Part shown: piece after piece, positions 15,864-25,000 of the stretch | How positions within the stretch are numbered: the stretch's first letter is position 1 | How the letters are laid out: each line of letters begins with the position of its first letter | Assembly (NCBI GenBank): GCA_910578455.1 | Contig: CAJTQA010000023.1 | Coordinates: forward strand, 1 to 52,694 | Length of the DNA stretch: 52,694 nt | DNA from: an uncultured Dorea sp. | Lineage (GTDB): Bacteria; Bacillota; Clostridia; Lachnospirales; Lachnospiraceae | Reading direction: 5' to 3' | Notes under the pieces: model-generated | Told to the model about the DNA's origin: nothing | Database searches by the model: none | The model's input: the letters and a program-made list of their open reading frames with translations, nothing else | Program-made: the position numbers and the translations under genes

Positions 15864-17090
15864 ATGAAATTTCTAAAGTTCAAACGGCTGGCTGCTGCAG
15901 CGCTGGCGGTAACGATGGTCTTTTCGCTGGCGGCATGCGGCACGCCGGGAGAGCCGGAAAAGAAGGATGAAGAGGCGGCAAAGACAGAGGCTCCGGCGGA
16001 AGGCGGGGGCGCATCAGCGGCGGCGGACGCTGAAAAACCGGCTGCTGTCACCGACGAGGACTGGGCAGCGATGCAGAAAGAGCCGGTATTTGGCACAGAG
16101 CTTAATTATCTGTTCAACGGCGGCGCCTGCGTATCCGCAAAATATATGGCAGAGGTACAGGGCTACTATAAAGAGTACGGAATCAATGCTTCCTATTTGG
16201 AAGGAGAATCTGTAGTCAATACAGTGGGAACCGGACAGTGCCTTTGGGGAACAGACCATATTGCCACCATGCTTGTTCCGGTGACAAACGGCGTGAATAT
16301 GACCTTTGTGGCGGGAGCACATATCGGCTGCAAGTCAATTTTCGTTCCGGCGGACAGCGCCATTAAGACTGTTGAGGATTTAAAGGGCAAGACAATTGCC
16401 ATCCATGACGGCATCGGAAACTCTGACCAGAATATTACCTACCGCCTCCTTGACGAGTACGGCATCGACCCGACTAAGGATGTGGAGTATCTTGATATTG
16501 CCGACAGCGCGGCTACGGTGGCTGCTATGGAAAGCGGAGAGGTCGACGCATCCATCTTTTCGGATTACTTTGTGCTTGCTAACTATAAGGAAGATATGCG
16601 GATGATCTGCTCGATTACCTATAGCCCGGAATTCCAGGATGAGCCTTGCTGCGTGACGGCTATGAACAATGACTTCATTAAGGAAAATCCGGTGCATGCA
16701 AAATATGTGGTAAAGGCAATCAAGCGTGCCGGCGAGTTCAGCCGCCTCAACTCCAAGGAGGCAGTACAGGCAATGTATGATGCCGACAAGATGACCGGCG
16801 AGCAGGCAGATCAGCAGATATTCTGGGATTCCCTCCACTTCGGCCTTTCTGATGCATTTACCGAGAGAGCGCTCCGTGAGATCGCAGAAGATTACATTCG
16901 TCTTGGAATTATCACTCAGAAGGACATGACGGCTGACAAGGTGATGGAGATGGCATGGAATCCGGTGTGTCCGGACGCTGAGATAGATGGCCTGACAGTG
17001 GGCGACCCGGTTGAGGCTGAAAATGCCGGCGTTCCGGTAAAACAAAATGAAAGCCCGGCCAAGGATGACAAATTCGGTCTTTCCAAATAA
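15864..17090 (+). CDS. ABC transporter substrate-binding lipoprotein, NitT/TauT type
   Basis: This 408-residue protein has a lipoprotein signal peptide (MKFLKFKRLAAAALAVTMVF, lipobox SLAAC, Cys25), an Ala/Glu-rich linker to about residue 70, and an NMT1/SsuA-like ligand-binding fold (AEVQGYYKEYGINASYLEGESV; VEDLKGKTIAIHDGIG; ESGEVDASIFSDYFVL). It should sit on the outer face and hand its ligand to the permease. The ATG at 15864 follows GAGGAG. It is longer than most SsuA-like proteins (about 320-340) because of the linker and a C-terminal extension. The ligand is unknown. Confidence 0.9.
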   Translation: MKFLKFKRLAAAALAVTMVFSLAACGTPGEPEKKDEEAAKTEAPAEGGGASAAADAEKPAAVTDEDWAAMQKEPVFGTELNYLFNGGACVSAKYMAEVQGYYKEYGINASYLEGESVVNTVGTGQCLWGTDHIATMLVPVTNGVNMTFVAGAHIGCKSIFVPADSAIKTVEDLKGKTIAIHDGIGNSDQNITYRLLDEYGIDPTKDVEYLDIADSAATVAAMESGEVDASIFSDYFVLANYKEDMRMICSITYSPEFQDEPCCVTAMNNDFIKENPVHAKYVVKAIKRAGEFSRLNSKEAVQAMYDADKMTGEQADQQIFWDSLHFGLSDAFTERALREIAEDYIRLGIITQKDMTADKVMEMAWNPVCPDAEIDGLTVGDPVEAENAGVPVKQNESPAKDDKFGLSK

Positions 17091-17099
17091 GAACGAAGG

Positions 17100-17129
17100 G
17101 ATGCGGTTTTATAAGCCGCATCTTTTTTT
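17100..17129 (+). terminator. Terminator of the ABC transporter operon
   Basis: GATGCGG (17100-17106) pairs with CCGCATC (17116-17122), followed by seven T. Confidence 0.93.
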
Positions 17130-17193
17130 GCGGAATAGCGGCGACAGTGCGGCTGAATGACGTAAAATTCTACAAAATATAGTGAATAAGCAG

Positions 17194-17221
17194 TTGACAA
17201 ACCACATTTACATGATATAAT
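17194..17221 (+). promoter_or_regulatory. Promoter of the DUF177-rpmF operon
   Basis: A consensus TTGACA (17194-17199) and TATAAT (17216-17221) are 16 bases apart, about 28 bases before the ATG at 17249. Confidence 0.8.
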
Positions 17222-17248
17222 TATCTAGGTGTGAATAGGGGTGATAGC

Positions 17249-17782
17249 ATGATATTAGACCTATCCGGTGTTTTGTCTGAACAGCATACGCCTGTCGATG
17301 AGACGGTTCCCTGTACTATGGAGAAGTTCATGGTCGATGGCACGGCTTATCAGATCCTTTCCAAAAGCGATGCCCGCGTTATGGTGGAGCATGTAGGGGA
17401 AGAGAGGCTTAAGGTGGCGGGAACGTGCAGGCTGGTGATTGAGATTCCCTGCGGCCGGTGTTTGAAACCGGTGCCGGTGGAATTTGGCCTCGAATTTGAG
17501 AGAGAGGTTGGCAGCCAGGTTTCCGAGACGGTTTCGGACAAGGCAGATGAATTAGATGAAAACAATTATATTGACGGATATCATCTTGACGTAGACAGAT
17601 TACTCTATAATGAGATATTAGTAGGATGGCCGATGAGAGTTCTATGCAGTGAATCCTGCAAGGGGATTTGCAACGTATGTGGTCAGAACCTAAACGAGGG
17701 TGCCTGCAGCTGCGAAGATACGAGGTTAGACCCAAGAATGTCAGTTATCCGCGATGTATTTAAGAATTTTAAGGAGGTGTAA
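17249..17782 (+). CDS. yceD: DUF177 (YceD-like) protein
   Basis: This 177-residue protein belongs to the YceD/DUF177 family, nearly always encoded directly upstream of rpmF and linked to large-subunit rRNA metabolism. The N-terminal part has the family block IEIPCGRCLKPVPVEF, and the C-terminal part has CSESCKGICNVCGQNLNEGACSC, two cysteine-rich knuckles probably binding zinc. The ATG at 17249 is preceded by AGGGGTG; the in-frame GTG at 17231 lies before that site. rpmF begins 4 bases after the stop codon. Confidence 0.92.
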   Translation: MILDLSGVLSEQHTPVDETVPCTMEKFMVDGTAYQILSKSDARVMVEHVGEERLKVAGTCRLVIEIPCGRCLKPVPVEFGLEFEREVGSQVSETVSDKADELDENNYIDGYHLDVDRLLYNEILVGWPMRVLCSESCKGICNVCGQNLNEGACSCEDTRLDPRMSVIRDVFKNFKEV

Positions 17783-17785
17783 CCT

Positions 17786-17965
17786 ATGTCAATTTGTCCA
17801 AAGAACAAATCTTCCAAGGCCAGAAGAGATAAGAGGAGAGCAAACTGGAAGATGAGCGCTCCGAATCTTGTAAAGTGCAGCAAGTGCGGCGAATTAATGA
17901 TGCCTCACAGAGTTTGCAAGGCTTGCGGCAGCTACAACAAAAAAGAAATCATTCCGCAGGACTAA
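17786..17965 (+). CDS. rpmF: 50S ribosomal protein L32
   Basis: This 59-residue ribosomal protein begins MSICPKNKSSKARRDKRRAN, the standard basic start of L32. It carries a four-cysteine zinc ribbon at C31, C34, C44 and C47. It binds 23S rRNA in the large subunit. AAGGAGGTG lies about 8 bases before the ATG and overlaps the end of the DUF177 gene, indicating coupled translation. Length is normal. Confidence 0.97.
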   Translation: MSICPKNKSSKARRDKRRANWKMSAPNLVKCSKCGELMMPHRVCKACGSYNKKEIIPQD

Positions 17966-17985
17966 TTCCCGGAAAAGACAGACGG

Positions 17986-18023
17986 ACAGAGAACCTTTGG
18001 GCAGGAACAGGTTCTCTGTTTTT
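17986..18023 (+). terminator. Terminator after rpmF
   Basis: ACAGAGAACCT (17986-17996) pairs perfectly with AGGTTCTCTGT (18009-18019) across a 12-base loop and runs into TTTTT. Confidence 0.92.
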
Positions 18024-18048
18024 ACTTTGCTTTTCATGTAAAAAGGGA

Positions 18049-18077
18049 TTGAAAAAAAGACATATTTCGAGTATAAT
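18049..18077 (+). promoter_or_regulatory. Promoter of the chemoreceptor gene
   Basis: TTGAAA (18049-18054) and TATAAT (18072-18077) with a 17-base spacer. The untranslated leader would be about 80 bases. No sigma-28-type motility promoter is visible. Confidence 0.7.
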
Positions 18078-18166
18078 AAAAAACGAACGGGAAAATACCT
18101 AAAAGGGAATGTGAGAAATGTTATTTTCTAAATATTTCCTGAATAATAAAAATGGAGGGGTAAATC

Positions 18167-19831
18167 ATGGGAAAGTCAATTAAACGGTCCGTATGGATTA
18201 GGGTGATCGTGATTCTCGCGGTAGTTGTCATCAGTGCCATTTTTACAGTCAACGGCGTGAAGAAGATCAGGGTTGCCAGCAACAATACGGCAAAGGCAAC
18301 AAAAATTCATACGTTAGCGCTTGCGGGAGAAAAAGCACATTTCAGCTGGATTGAGAATTTGAGTTCATCAATCAATCTTGGAACGGAGTTTACCGGAAGC
18401 ACGGACTATACGGCCTGTGATCTTGGGAAATGGCTTTATGGAGACAGATCCGGCATAGAGAACAAGGAAATCACGGCTCTTATGGATAAGATGATTCCGA
18501 TTCATGAGGCGATTCATAATTCTGCAGTAGAAATATTGGAGATGAATGAGACGAATCATGATAAAGCTCAGGATATGTATCTGAATGAGACGAAAGAAAA
18601 CGTCAGCAGCCTTGTTGCCCTGCTGGATGAAGTGATTACTCTCAGCGAGGCGGACGCGGAGACTTATCAGACGACTCTCAGCCGTGCGATCACGGCGACG
18701 ACCGCGGTTACGGTTGTTACGTTCATCGTAAATATAATTGCGTGCCTGTCGCTTGTTACATATGTGATGTCAAGGATTGTACGTCCGATTCAGGTAATTA
18801 CTACGAACAGCCAGCTGCTTACCCAGGGCAAGCTTGACTTTGAGATTGACGTGCCGAATAAAGACGAGATCGGCATATTGGCGAACTGCCTTAACCAGGC
18901 GGCGAAGACGCTTTCGATGTACATCTCAGATATATCTGCGAACCTGACTGCAATTTCTGAAGGTGACTTGACGATGGAAGCAGCAGATTTCGAGTATGTA
19001 GGAGATTTTATTGAAATCCGCAAATCGACAGATGTGATATTGCAGCAGCTGAATGAGACGATGGCTCAGATCAGCACGGTGGCGGTACAGGTTGGAAACG
19101 GAGCAGATCAGGTTTCCAGCGGCGCGCAGGCACTGGCTCAGGGCGCTACGGAACAGGCGAATGAGATTGACAACCTTGTGAATACGGTCAGTCAGGTTTC
19201 CGAGCATATCAATACGAATGCACAGAGCGCAAATGAGACCAGCGAGGAAGTAAGCAAGGTTGAACAGAAGATTGAGCTGTGCAACCAGCAGATGCAGGAG
19301 ATGGCTCAGGCAATGGGCAATATCAGCAACTGCTCCAATGAGATTGGGCATATTATCAAGACGATTGAGGACATTGCATTCCAGACCAATATCCTGGCGT
19401 TGAATGCGGCTGTTGAGGCAGCACGTGCAGGCACGGCGGGAAAAGGATTTGCTGTTGTTGCTGACGAGGTGCGTAACCTTGCGGCGAAGAGCGGCGAGGC
19501 GGCGAAGAGCACGTCCAAGCTGATTGCCGAGACGCTTACGGCAGTATCAAGCGGCGTTCAGCTTACAGAGTCCACCCAGGCTACTCTTGACAGCGTAGTG
19601 GAGGGAGCAAGGACGGTTGTTGAGTCTGTCCACAAGATTTCAGTGGCATCTGTGGAGCAGGCGGGTTCTGTCCGCGGCATCAGCGAAGGTATTTCGCAGA
19701 TTTCCAGCGTTGTACAGACAAACTCGGCAAGTTCAGAAGAAAGTGCGGCGGCAAGCGAGGAGCTTTCAGGCCAGGCACAGGTTCTGAGTTCCCTGATCCA
19801 GAAGTTCCGGCTCAAAAACTCCGGGTATTAG
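18167..19831 (+). CDS. Methyl-accepting chemotaxis protein with CZB-like sensor region
   Basis: This 554-residue receptor has a membrane segment at about 10-30, an outside sensor region to about 175, a second segment at 176-200, a HAMP domain (201-255) and the signalling domain with the conserved hairpin tip IAFQTNILALNAAVEAARAG. The sensor region shows H58-x2-W61, C84-DLGKW and H113-x3-H117, the spacing of zinc-binding CZB domains. Here it faces outside, whereas the best-known CZB domains are cytoplasmic. It would modulate CheA. GGAGGGG precedes the ATG. It stands alone between rpmF and plsX, a gene pair normally adjacent. Confidence 0.93.
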   Translation: MGKSIKRSVWIRVIVILAVVVISAIFTVNGVKKIRVASNNTAKATKIHTLALAGEKAHFSWIENLSSSINLGTEFTGSTDYTACDLGKWLYGDRSGIENKEITALMDKMIPIHEAIHNSAVEILEMNETNHDKAQDMYLNETKENVSSLVALLDEVITLSEADAETYQTTLSRAITATTAVTVVTFIVNIIACLSLVTYVMSRIVRPIQVITTNSQLLTQGKLDFEIDVPNKDEIGILANCLNQAAKTLSMYISDISANLTAISEGDLTMEAADFEYVGDFIEIRKSTDVILQQLNETMAQISTVAVQVGNGADQVSSGAQALAQGATEQANEIDNLVNTVSQVSEHINTNAQSANETSEEVSKVEQKIELCNQQMQEMAQAMGNISNCSNEIGHIIKTIEDIAFQTNILALNAAVEAARAGTAGKGFAVVADEVRNLAAKSGEAAKSTSKLIAETLTAVSSGVQLTESTQATLDSVVEGARTVVESVHKISVASVEQAGSVRGISEGISQISSVVQTNSASSEESAAASEELSGQAQVLSSLIQKFRLKNSGY

Positions 19832-19859
19832 AACTGGTATTTAATGAAGTGAATAAATG

Positions 19860-19897
19860 CAAGGGCTTGTGGTTTAAACACAGGCCCTTGTTACGTT
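19860..19897 (+). terminator. Terminator after the chemoreceptor gene
   Basis: A 12-bp stem (19860-19871 with 19879-19890, one G-U pair) with a 7-base loop. The T-tract is short. Confidence 0.7.
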
Positions 19898-19928
19898 ACA
19901 GGCAATCGCAACTTTTTAAGAATAATTG

Positions 19929-19957
19929 TTGATTTTTGCAGTGAGGTTTAGTAGAAT
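19929..19957 (+). promoter_or_regulatory. Promoter of plsX
   Basis: TTGATT (19929-19934) and TAGAAT (19952-19957) with a 17-base spacer. TTTAGTAG and CTAGTAAT repeats overlap the -10 region. They may be a regulator site, but do not match the FapR operator well. Confidence 0.55.
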
Positions 19958-19985
19958 TAATCTAGTAATGCTAGGAGGGTGAAAA

Positions 19986-21014
19986 ATGACAGAAAGAACC
20001 AGCATAGCGCTTGATGCCATGGGAGGCGACAACGCTCCGGCGGAAATCATAGCAGGCGCGGTCGATGCGGTAGAAAAGCAGCCGGCTTTGAAAGTGTTTC
20101 TTGTAGGCAGGCAGGAGGCGGTTGAAAAAGAGCTGATCAAATATCGGTACGATAAATCGCAGATTGAGATTGTGGGTGCGTCAGAGATTATTGAAACTGC
20201 TGAACCGCCGGTAAACGCAATACGGAAGAAAAAAGATTCGTCCATGGTTGTCGGCATGAAGATGGTAAAGGACGGGAAAGCAGATGCATTTGTGTCGGCA
20301 GGAAGTTCAGGGGCGATACTTGTCGGGGGACAGGTGATCGTTGGGAGGATTAAAGGCGTGGAGCGCCCGCCGCTTGCACCGCTTATCCCTACGGCGAAAG
20401 GCGTTACTCTTCTGATCGACTGCGGAGCCAATGTTGATGCGAGGCCCTCACATCTTGTTCAGTTTGCCAAGATGGGTTCCATATATATGGAAAATGTCCT
20501 CGGCATCCCAAATCCCAGAGTTGGGATCGTGAATATCGGCGCTGAGGAGGATAAGGGAAATGCGCTTGTGAAGGAGACTTTCCCTCTGCTGAAAGAGCAG
20601 GAAGGAATTAACTTTATAGGAAGCGTTGAGGCCAGGAATATTCCTTACGGGCAGGCGGATGTGGTTGTCTGTGAGGCATTTGCGGGAAATGTCATTCTGA
20701 AACTCTATGAGGGAGTTGGGGCAGTGCTTGTGAGCAAGATAAAGGAAGGCATGATGTCCACTCTGCGAAGCAAGATAGGGGCGCTGCTTGCGAAACCTGC
20801 GTTAAAAGAGACACTGAAGGCGTTCGACGCCAGCGAGTACGGCGGAGCGCCGCTTTTAGGACTCAATGGTCTGGTGGTGAAGACTCATGGAAGCTCCAAA
20901 GCAAAAGAGATCTGCAATACTCTTTTGCAGTGCGTTACTTTTAAACAGCAGAAAATCAACGAAAAAATTAAAGAGAGCATTCAGACGGGCGAAAAGCCCG
21001 CTGGCAATAATTAA
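19986..21014 (+). CDS. plsX: Phosphate acyltransferase PlsX
   Basis: This 342-residue enzyme makes acyl-phosphate from acyl-ACP, feeding PlsY in phospholipid synthesis, and acts at the inner face of the membrane. The start IALDAMGGDNAP, the block DAFVSAGSSGAILVGG and GNVILKLYEG are characteristic. AGGAGGG precedes the ATG. acpP follows after 19 bases, so enzyme and carrier are made together. Length is normal for the family (about 330-345). Confidence 0.97.
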   Translation: MTERTSIALDAMGGDNAPAEIIAGAVDAVEKQPALKVFLVGRQEAVEKELIKYRYDKSQIEIVGASEIIETAEPPVNAIRKKKDSSMVVGMKMVKDGKADAFVSAGSSGAILVGGQVIVGRIKGVERPPLAPLIPTAKGVTLLIDCGANVDARPSHLVQFAKMGSIYMENVLGIPNPRVGIVNIGAEEDKGNALVKETFPLLKEQEGINFIGSVEARNIPYGQADVVVCEAFAGNVILKLYEGVGAVLVSKIKEGMMSTLRSKIGALLAKPALKETLKAFDASEYGGAPLLGLNGLVVKTHGSSKAKEICNTLLQCVTFKQQKINEKIKESIQTGEKPAGNN

Positions 21015-21033
21015 ACAAAAAGGAGAATGAGAT

Positions 21034-21270
21034 ATGGAATTTGAAAAATTGCAGGAAATCATAGCGGATGTAATGAATATCGAGGATAAGGACATGATTA
21101 CACAGGATTCTGCTTTCGTAGATGACCTGGGTGCGGATTCTTTGGATGTTTTTCAGATTATTATGGGGATAGAGGAAACATTTGACATTGAAATAGAAAA
21201 TGAAGATGCAGAAAAGATTGTGACCGTGGGAGATGCGGTAGAGCAAATTCGAAATGCAACAAACGATTAA
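21034..21270 (+). CDS. acpP: Acyl carrier protein
   Basis: This acidic, helical 78-residue protein has the phosphopantetheine attachment motif GADSLDVF with Ser36. It carries the growing chain in fatty acid synthesis and supplies PlsX. AAAAGGAG precedes the ATG. It is followed by a strong terminator, so rnc is probably started separately or by readthrough. Confidence 0.97.
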   Translation: MEFEKLQEIIADVMNIEDKDMITQDSAFVDDLGADSLDVFQIIMGIEETFDIEIENEDAEKIVTVGDAVEQIRNATND

Positions 21271-21280
21271 GAAATTTTGG

Positions 21281-21313
21281 CGTGAAAAAGCCCGTCAGGG
21301 CTTTTTCGCTTTT
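21281..21313 (+). terminator. Terminator of plsX-acpP
   Basis: GAAAAAGCCC (21284-21293) pairs with GGGCTTTTTC (21298-21307) around GTCA. The arms hold A and T tracts, so it may work in both directions. Confidence 0.93.
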
Positions 21314-21349
21314 AATGCCTAACAGTGCAAAAAGTCAGGGTAAGATAAT

Positions 21350-22045
21350 ATGAATAGAGATTTAAAAGATTTAGAGAAGAAAATAGGATACCAGTTTCAT
21401 GATGCTTCATTGCTCATGAGGGCGATGGCGCACAGCTCTTACGCCAATGAGGCGCATCTGTCAAAGCATGAGTGCAATGAACGGCTGGAGTTTCTGGGAG
21501 ATGCCGTCCTGGAGCTGATTTCCAGTGAGTTTTTGTTTTTTGATGAGGACATGATGCAGGAAGGCGACCTGACGAGGCTGAGGGCTAGCATGGTGTGCGA
21601 GCCTGCATTGGCTTTCTGCGCCCGACAGATACAGCTTGGCGAATATCTTCTCCTGGGGAAAGGCGAGGAGAGCACAGGGGGAAGGAAGAGGGATTCCCTT
21701 ACGTCTGATGCGCTTGAGGCTCTTATCGGCGCAATCTATATTGACGGTGGTTTTGCTAGCGCAAAAGAGTTTATTATGAACTTTGTATTGAATGACCTGG
21801 AACACCGGAAACTCTTTTATGATAGCAAGACTATCTTGCAGGAAATCGTCCAGGCAAACCAGAAAGAGGGCATAGAGTACCGCCTGACCGGGGAAAGCGG
21901 CCCGGATCATGACAAAGTTTTTTCCTCGACTGTCTATATCGGGAACAAAGGATATGGAACGGGAAAAGGGAAGACGAAGAAGGCCGCAGAGCAGGAGGCC
22001 GCGTATAAGAGCATCCTGATGCTCCGTGAGATGAATATAAAGTAG
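21350..22045 (+). CDS. rnc: Ribonuclease III
   Basis: This 231-residue double-strand RNase processes rRNA precursors and structured mRNAs. The N-terminal nuclease domain has HSSYANE and the signature NERLEFLGDAV (residues 43-53), with the second metal-binding block SDALEALIGAIYIDGG. The C-terminal 70 residues form a double-stranded RNA-binding domain (YGTGKGKTKKAAEQEAA). smc starts 7 bases after the stop. The rnc-smc-ftsY order is conserved in Firmicutes. Confidence 0.97.
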   Translation: MNRDLKDLEKKIGYQFHDASLLMRAMAHSSYANEAHLSKHECNERLEFLGDAVLELISSEFLFFDEDMMQEGDLTRLRASMVCEPALAFCARQIQLGEYLLLGKGEESTGGRKRDSLTSDALEALIGAIYIDGGFASAKEFIMNFVLNDLEHRKLFYDSKTILQEIVQANQKEGIEYRLTGESGPDHDKVFSSTVYIGNKGYGTGKGKTKKAAEQEAAYKSILMLREMNIK

Positions 22046-22052
22046 GTGCAGA

Positions 22053-25000
22053 ATGTATTTAAAATGTATAGAAGTGCAGGGGTTTAAATCCTTTGCACAT
22101 AAGCTTAAGTTTGATTTCCATAATGGGATTACGGGCATTGTGGGCCCTAATGGAAGCGGAAAGAGCAATGTGGCGGACGCAGTGCGGTGGGTGCTGGGCG
22201 AGCAGCGGGTCAAGCAGCTCAGGGGCGGCAGCATGCAGGACGTTATATTTTCGGGAACAGAGAACCGCCGTCCTTTAAGCTATGCGTCAGTTGCGATAAC
22301 GCTTGATAACTCTGACCACCAGCTCCCCATTGAGTACGGCGAGGTCACGGTGGCCAGAAAGCTGTACCGCTCCGGCGAGAGCGAGTACCTTATCAATGGC
22401 AGCACATGCAGGCTCAAAGATGTGAACGAGCTGTTCTACGATACCGGCATCGGAAAAGAGGGGTATTCAATCATCGGCCAGGGCCAGATCGACAGGATCC
22501 TGAGCGGAAAGCCTGAGGAGAGAAGGGAACTTTTTGACGAGGCTGCGGGAATCGTCAAGTTCAAGCGCCGGAAAAACATGTCCGTAAAAAAACTGGAAGA
22601 AGAGCGCCAGAACCTCCTGCGCGTGAGCGATATCCTGGCGGAGCTGGAAAAACAGATAGGACCCTTGGAGAGGCAGTCGGAAAAGGCGAGGGAGTTTTTA
22701 AAGAAAAAAGAAGAACTTAAAACATATGACATTAATATGTTTCTTCTGGAGACGGCGCGCATCCAGGAGCATATAGAGGCTTTGGATGAAAAGATAGAGC
22801 TTGCAGGGGCAGAGCTTAAGGAAGCAAGTTCCCGGTATTCCGAGATGAAACAGAAATATGAGTCTGTAGAAGAGCAGGTGGACGTAATTGACGAGTCCAT
22901 TGAGCGGGCGAAAAGCCAGCTGAATGAGACGACAATGTTAAAACAGCAGCTGGAAAACCAGATTGCGCTCTTGAAGGAGCAGATTCACAGCGCGCGCATG
23001 AATGACGAGCATTATGACCAGCGCGCCGGGATCATTGAGACAGAGATTTCTGAGAGGGAGAGCCAGCTTGCCGGGCTTTTAGAAGAACAGCAGCAGATTC
23101 ACGGCAGCTTAAAGGAGAGCAGCCAGTCGGAAAATAAGGCGAGGGAAGAGCTGATCGGAATCCAGACGTACATCGCGACCCTTACGGACGGTATCGAAAA
23201 AGATAAGGCCGACATTATGGAGCTTTTAGGGAACCGTGCGTCCACTAAGGCAAAGATTCAGAAGTACGATACGATGCTGGAGCAGATTCAGATGAGGAAA
23301 TCCCAGCTCAAGCAGCGCCTAGCGGAGTCCGAGGTCGAGACAAAAGAGCAGGAAGAGAAATTATCCGGCCTTGACGCGGAGCTTAAGGGCATATCGGAGG
23401 AGATTGTGCTGCTCTCGGAGGAAAACAGCCGGTATGAGGAGAAGATCGCTTCTATCCAGAGCGTGCTGTCAAAGCAGGCCGAGCAGTTTCGGATTGGGCA
23501 GACGGCGTATCACCGGGAGCAGTCAAGGCTCGAATCGCTGAAAAATATTACGGAGCGGTATGACGGCTACGGCAACAGCATTCGGAAAGTGATGGACAGG
23601 CGCCCTCAGGAACCGGGGCTTTTAGGAGTTGTGGCGGATATCGTAAAAGTGGAAAAAAGCTATGAAGTCGCGATTGAGACGGCTCTTGGAGGGAACATCC
23701 AGAATATCGTCACGGCCGACGAGGATACGGCGAAACGCATGATTTCATATTTAAAACAGAATAAGTTCGGGCGGGCAACATTTCTCCCGCTTACGAGCTT
23801 AAAGGCATACGGCGGCATCGGAAAGCCGGAGGCGCTGCATGAGCCCGGAGTCGTCGGAACGGCGGACACGCTTGTAGAGGCAGACGGCCAGTACAAAGAG
23901 CTGGTGCGCTACCTTCTGGGAAGGACGCTTGTCGTGAACCATATCGACAACGCGGCGGCAGTCGCACGCAAATACAGGCAGTCAATCCGTATCGTGACGC
24001 TGGAAGGAGAGCTTATCAATCCGGGAGGCTCCATGACAGGAGGAGCATTTAAAAATTCCAGCAACCTCCTCAGCAGGCGGCGTGAGATGGAGGAGTTTGA
24101 GAGGACGGTCAGGCAGCTGAAACGTGAGATGGACGAGCTTGAGACTGTTTCCGACAGCCTGCGCTCAGAGCGGGCCGGCTACTATGAGGAGATAGAGCGA
24201 ATCAAGGAAAGGATGCAGAAAGCGTACGTCATCCAGAACACGGCGAAGATGAATATCGAGCAGGCAAATGCCAGAATCCGGGCATTGAAGAATACATCGG
24301 AAGATATGAGGGAAGAGTCCGTAAAGCTGAATCAGCAGATTACGGATATCATTGACAATCAGGAATCCATCAATGTAGAGCTTGACACTTCCGAGCAGCT
24401 GGAGAGCCAGCTGTCAGCTCAGGTGGAAGAGGCGCAGTCGCTGCTTGACAATGAGCGCATCAAGGAGGCGGCAAAGCAGAAAGAGGCGGAGGAAATCCAC
24501 CTTGTCTGTGCGGGGCTGGAACAAAGATATGAATTTGCCTCCCAGAATGTCTCCCGTATCCGGGAAGAGCTTGGGAAGTTCTGCGAGGAAATGAAAGAGC
24601 TGGAACAAAGCAAGGGCGGCACATCCAGGGAAATCCAGGAAAAAGAGGAAAAGATCGCAGACCTGGCCCGGACGATAGAGGATTCAAAGGATCTGTTTAC
24701 CGAGATCCGGGAGGAGATTGAGAAGTTTAAAGCCCAGCGTGAGGAATTGAACCAGAAGCATAAAGTGTTCCTGCAGGGCAGGGAGGATCTCTCCAGGCAC
24801 ATGTCAGAGCTTGACAAGGAAATCTTCCGTCTGGAAAGCCAGAAGAGCAGCTACAGCGAGGCATCGGAGAAACAGATCAATTATATGTGGGAGGAATACG
24901 AGCTTACATATAACCGTGCGCTGGAGCTTAGAAATGAAAACCTGACAGACCTCTCCCAGATGAAGAAAAGGATCCAGGAGATCAAAACTGAGATAAGGAA

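Noticed and set aside
19935..19975. FapR operator before plsX
   Set aside because: TTTAGTAG and CTAGTAAT are suggestive, but the spacing and right half do not fit the published operator, and no fapR gene is present.
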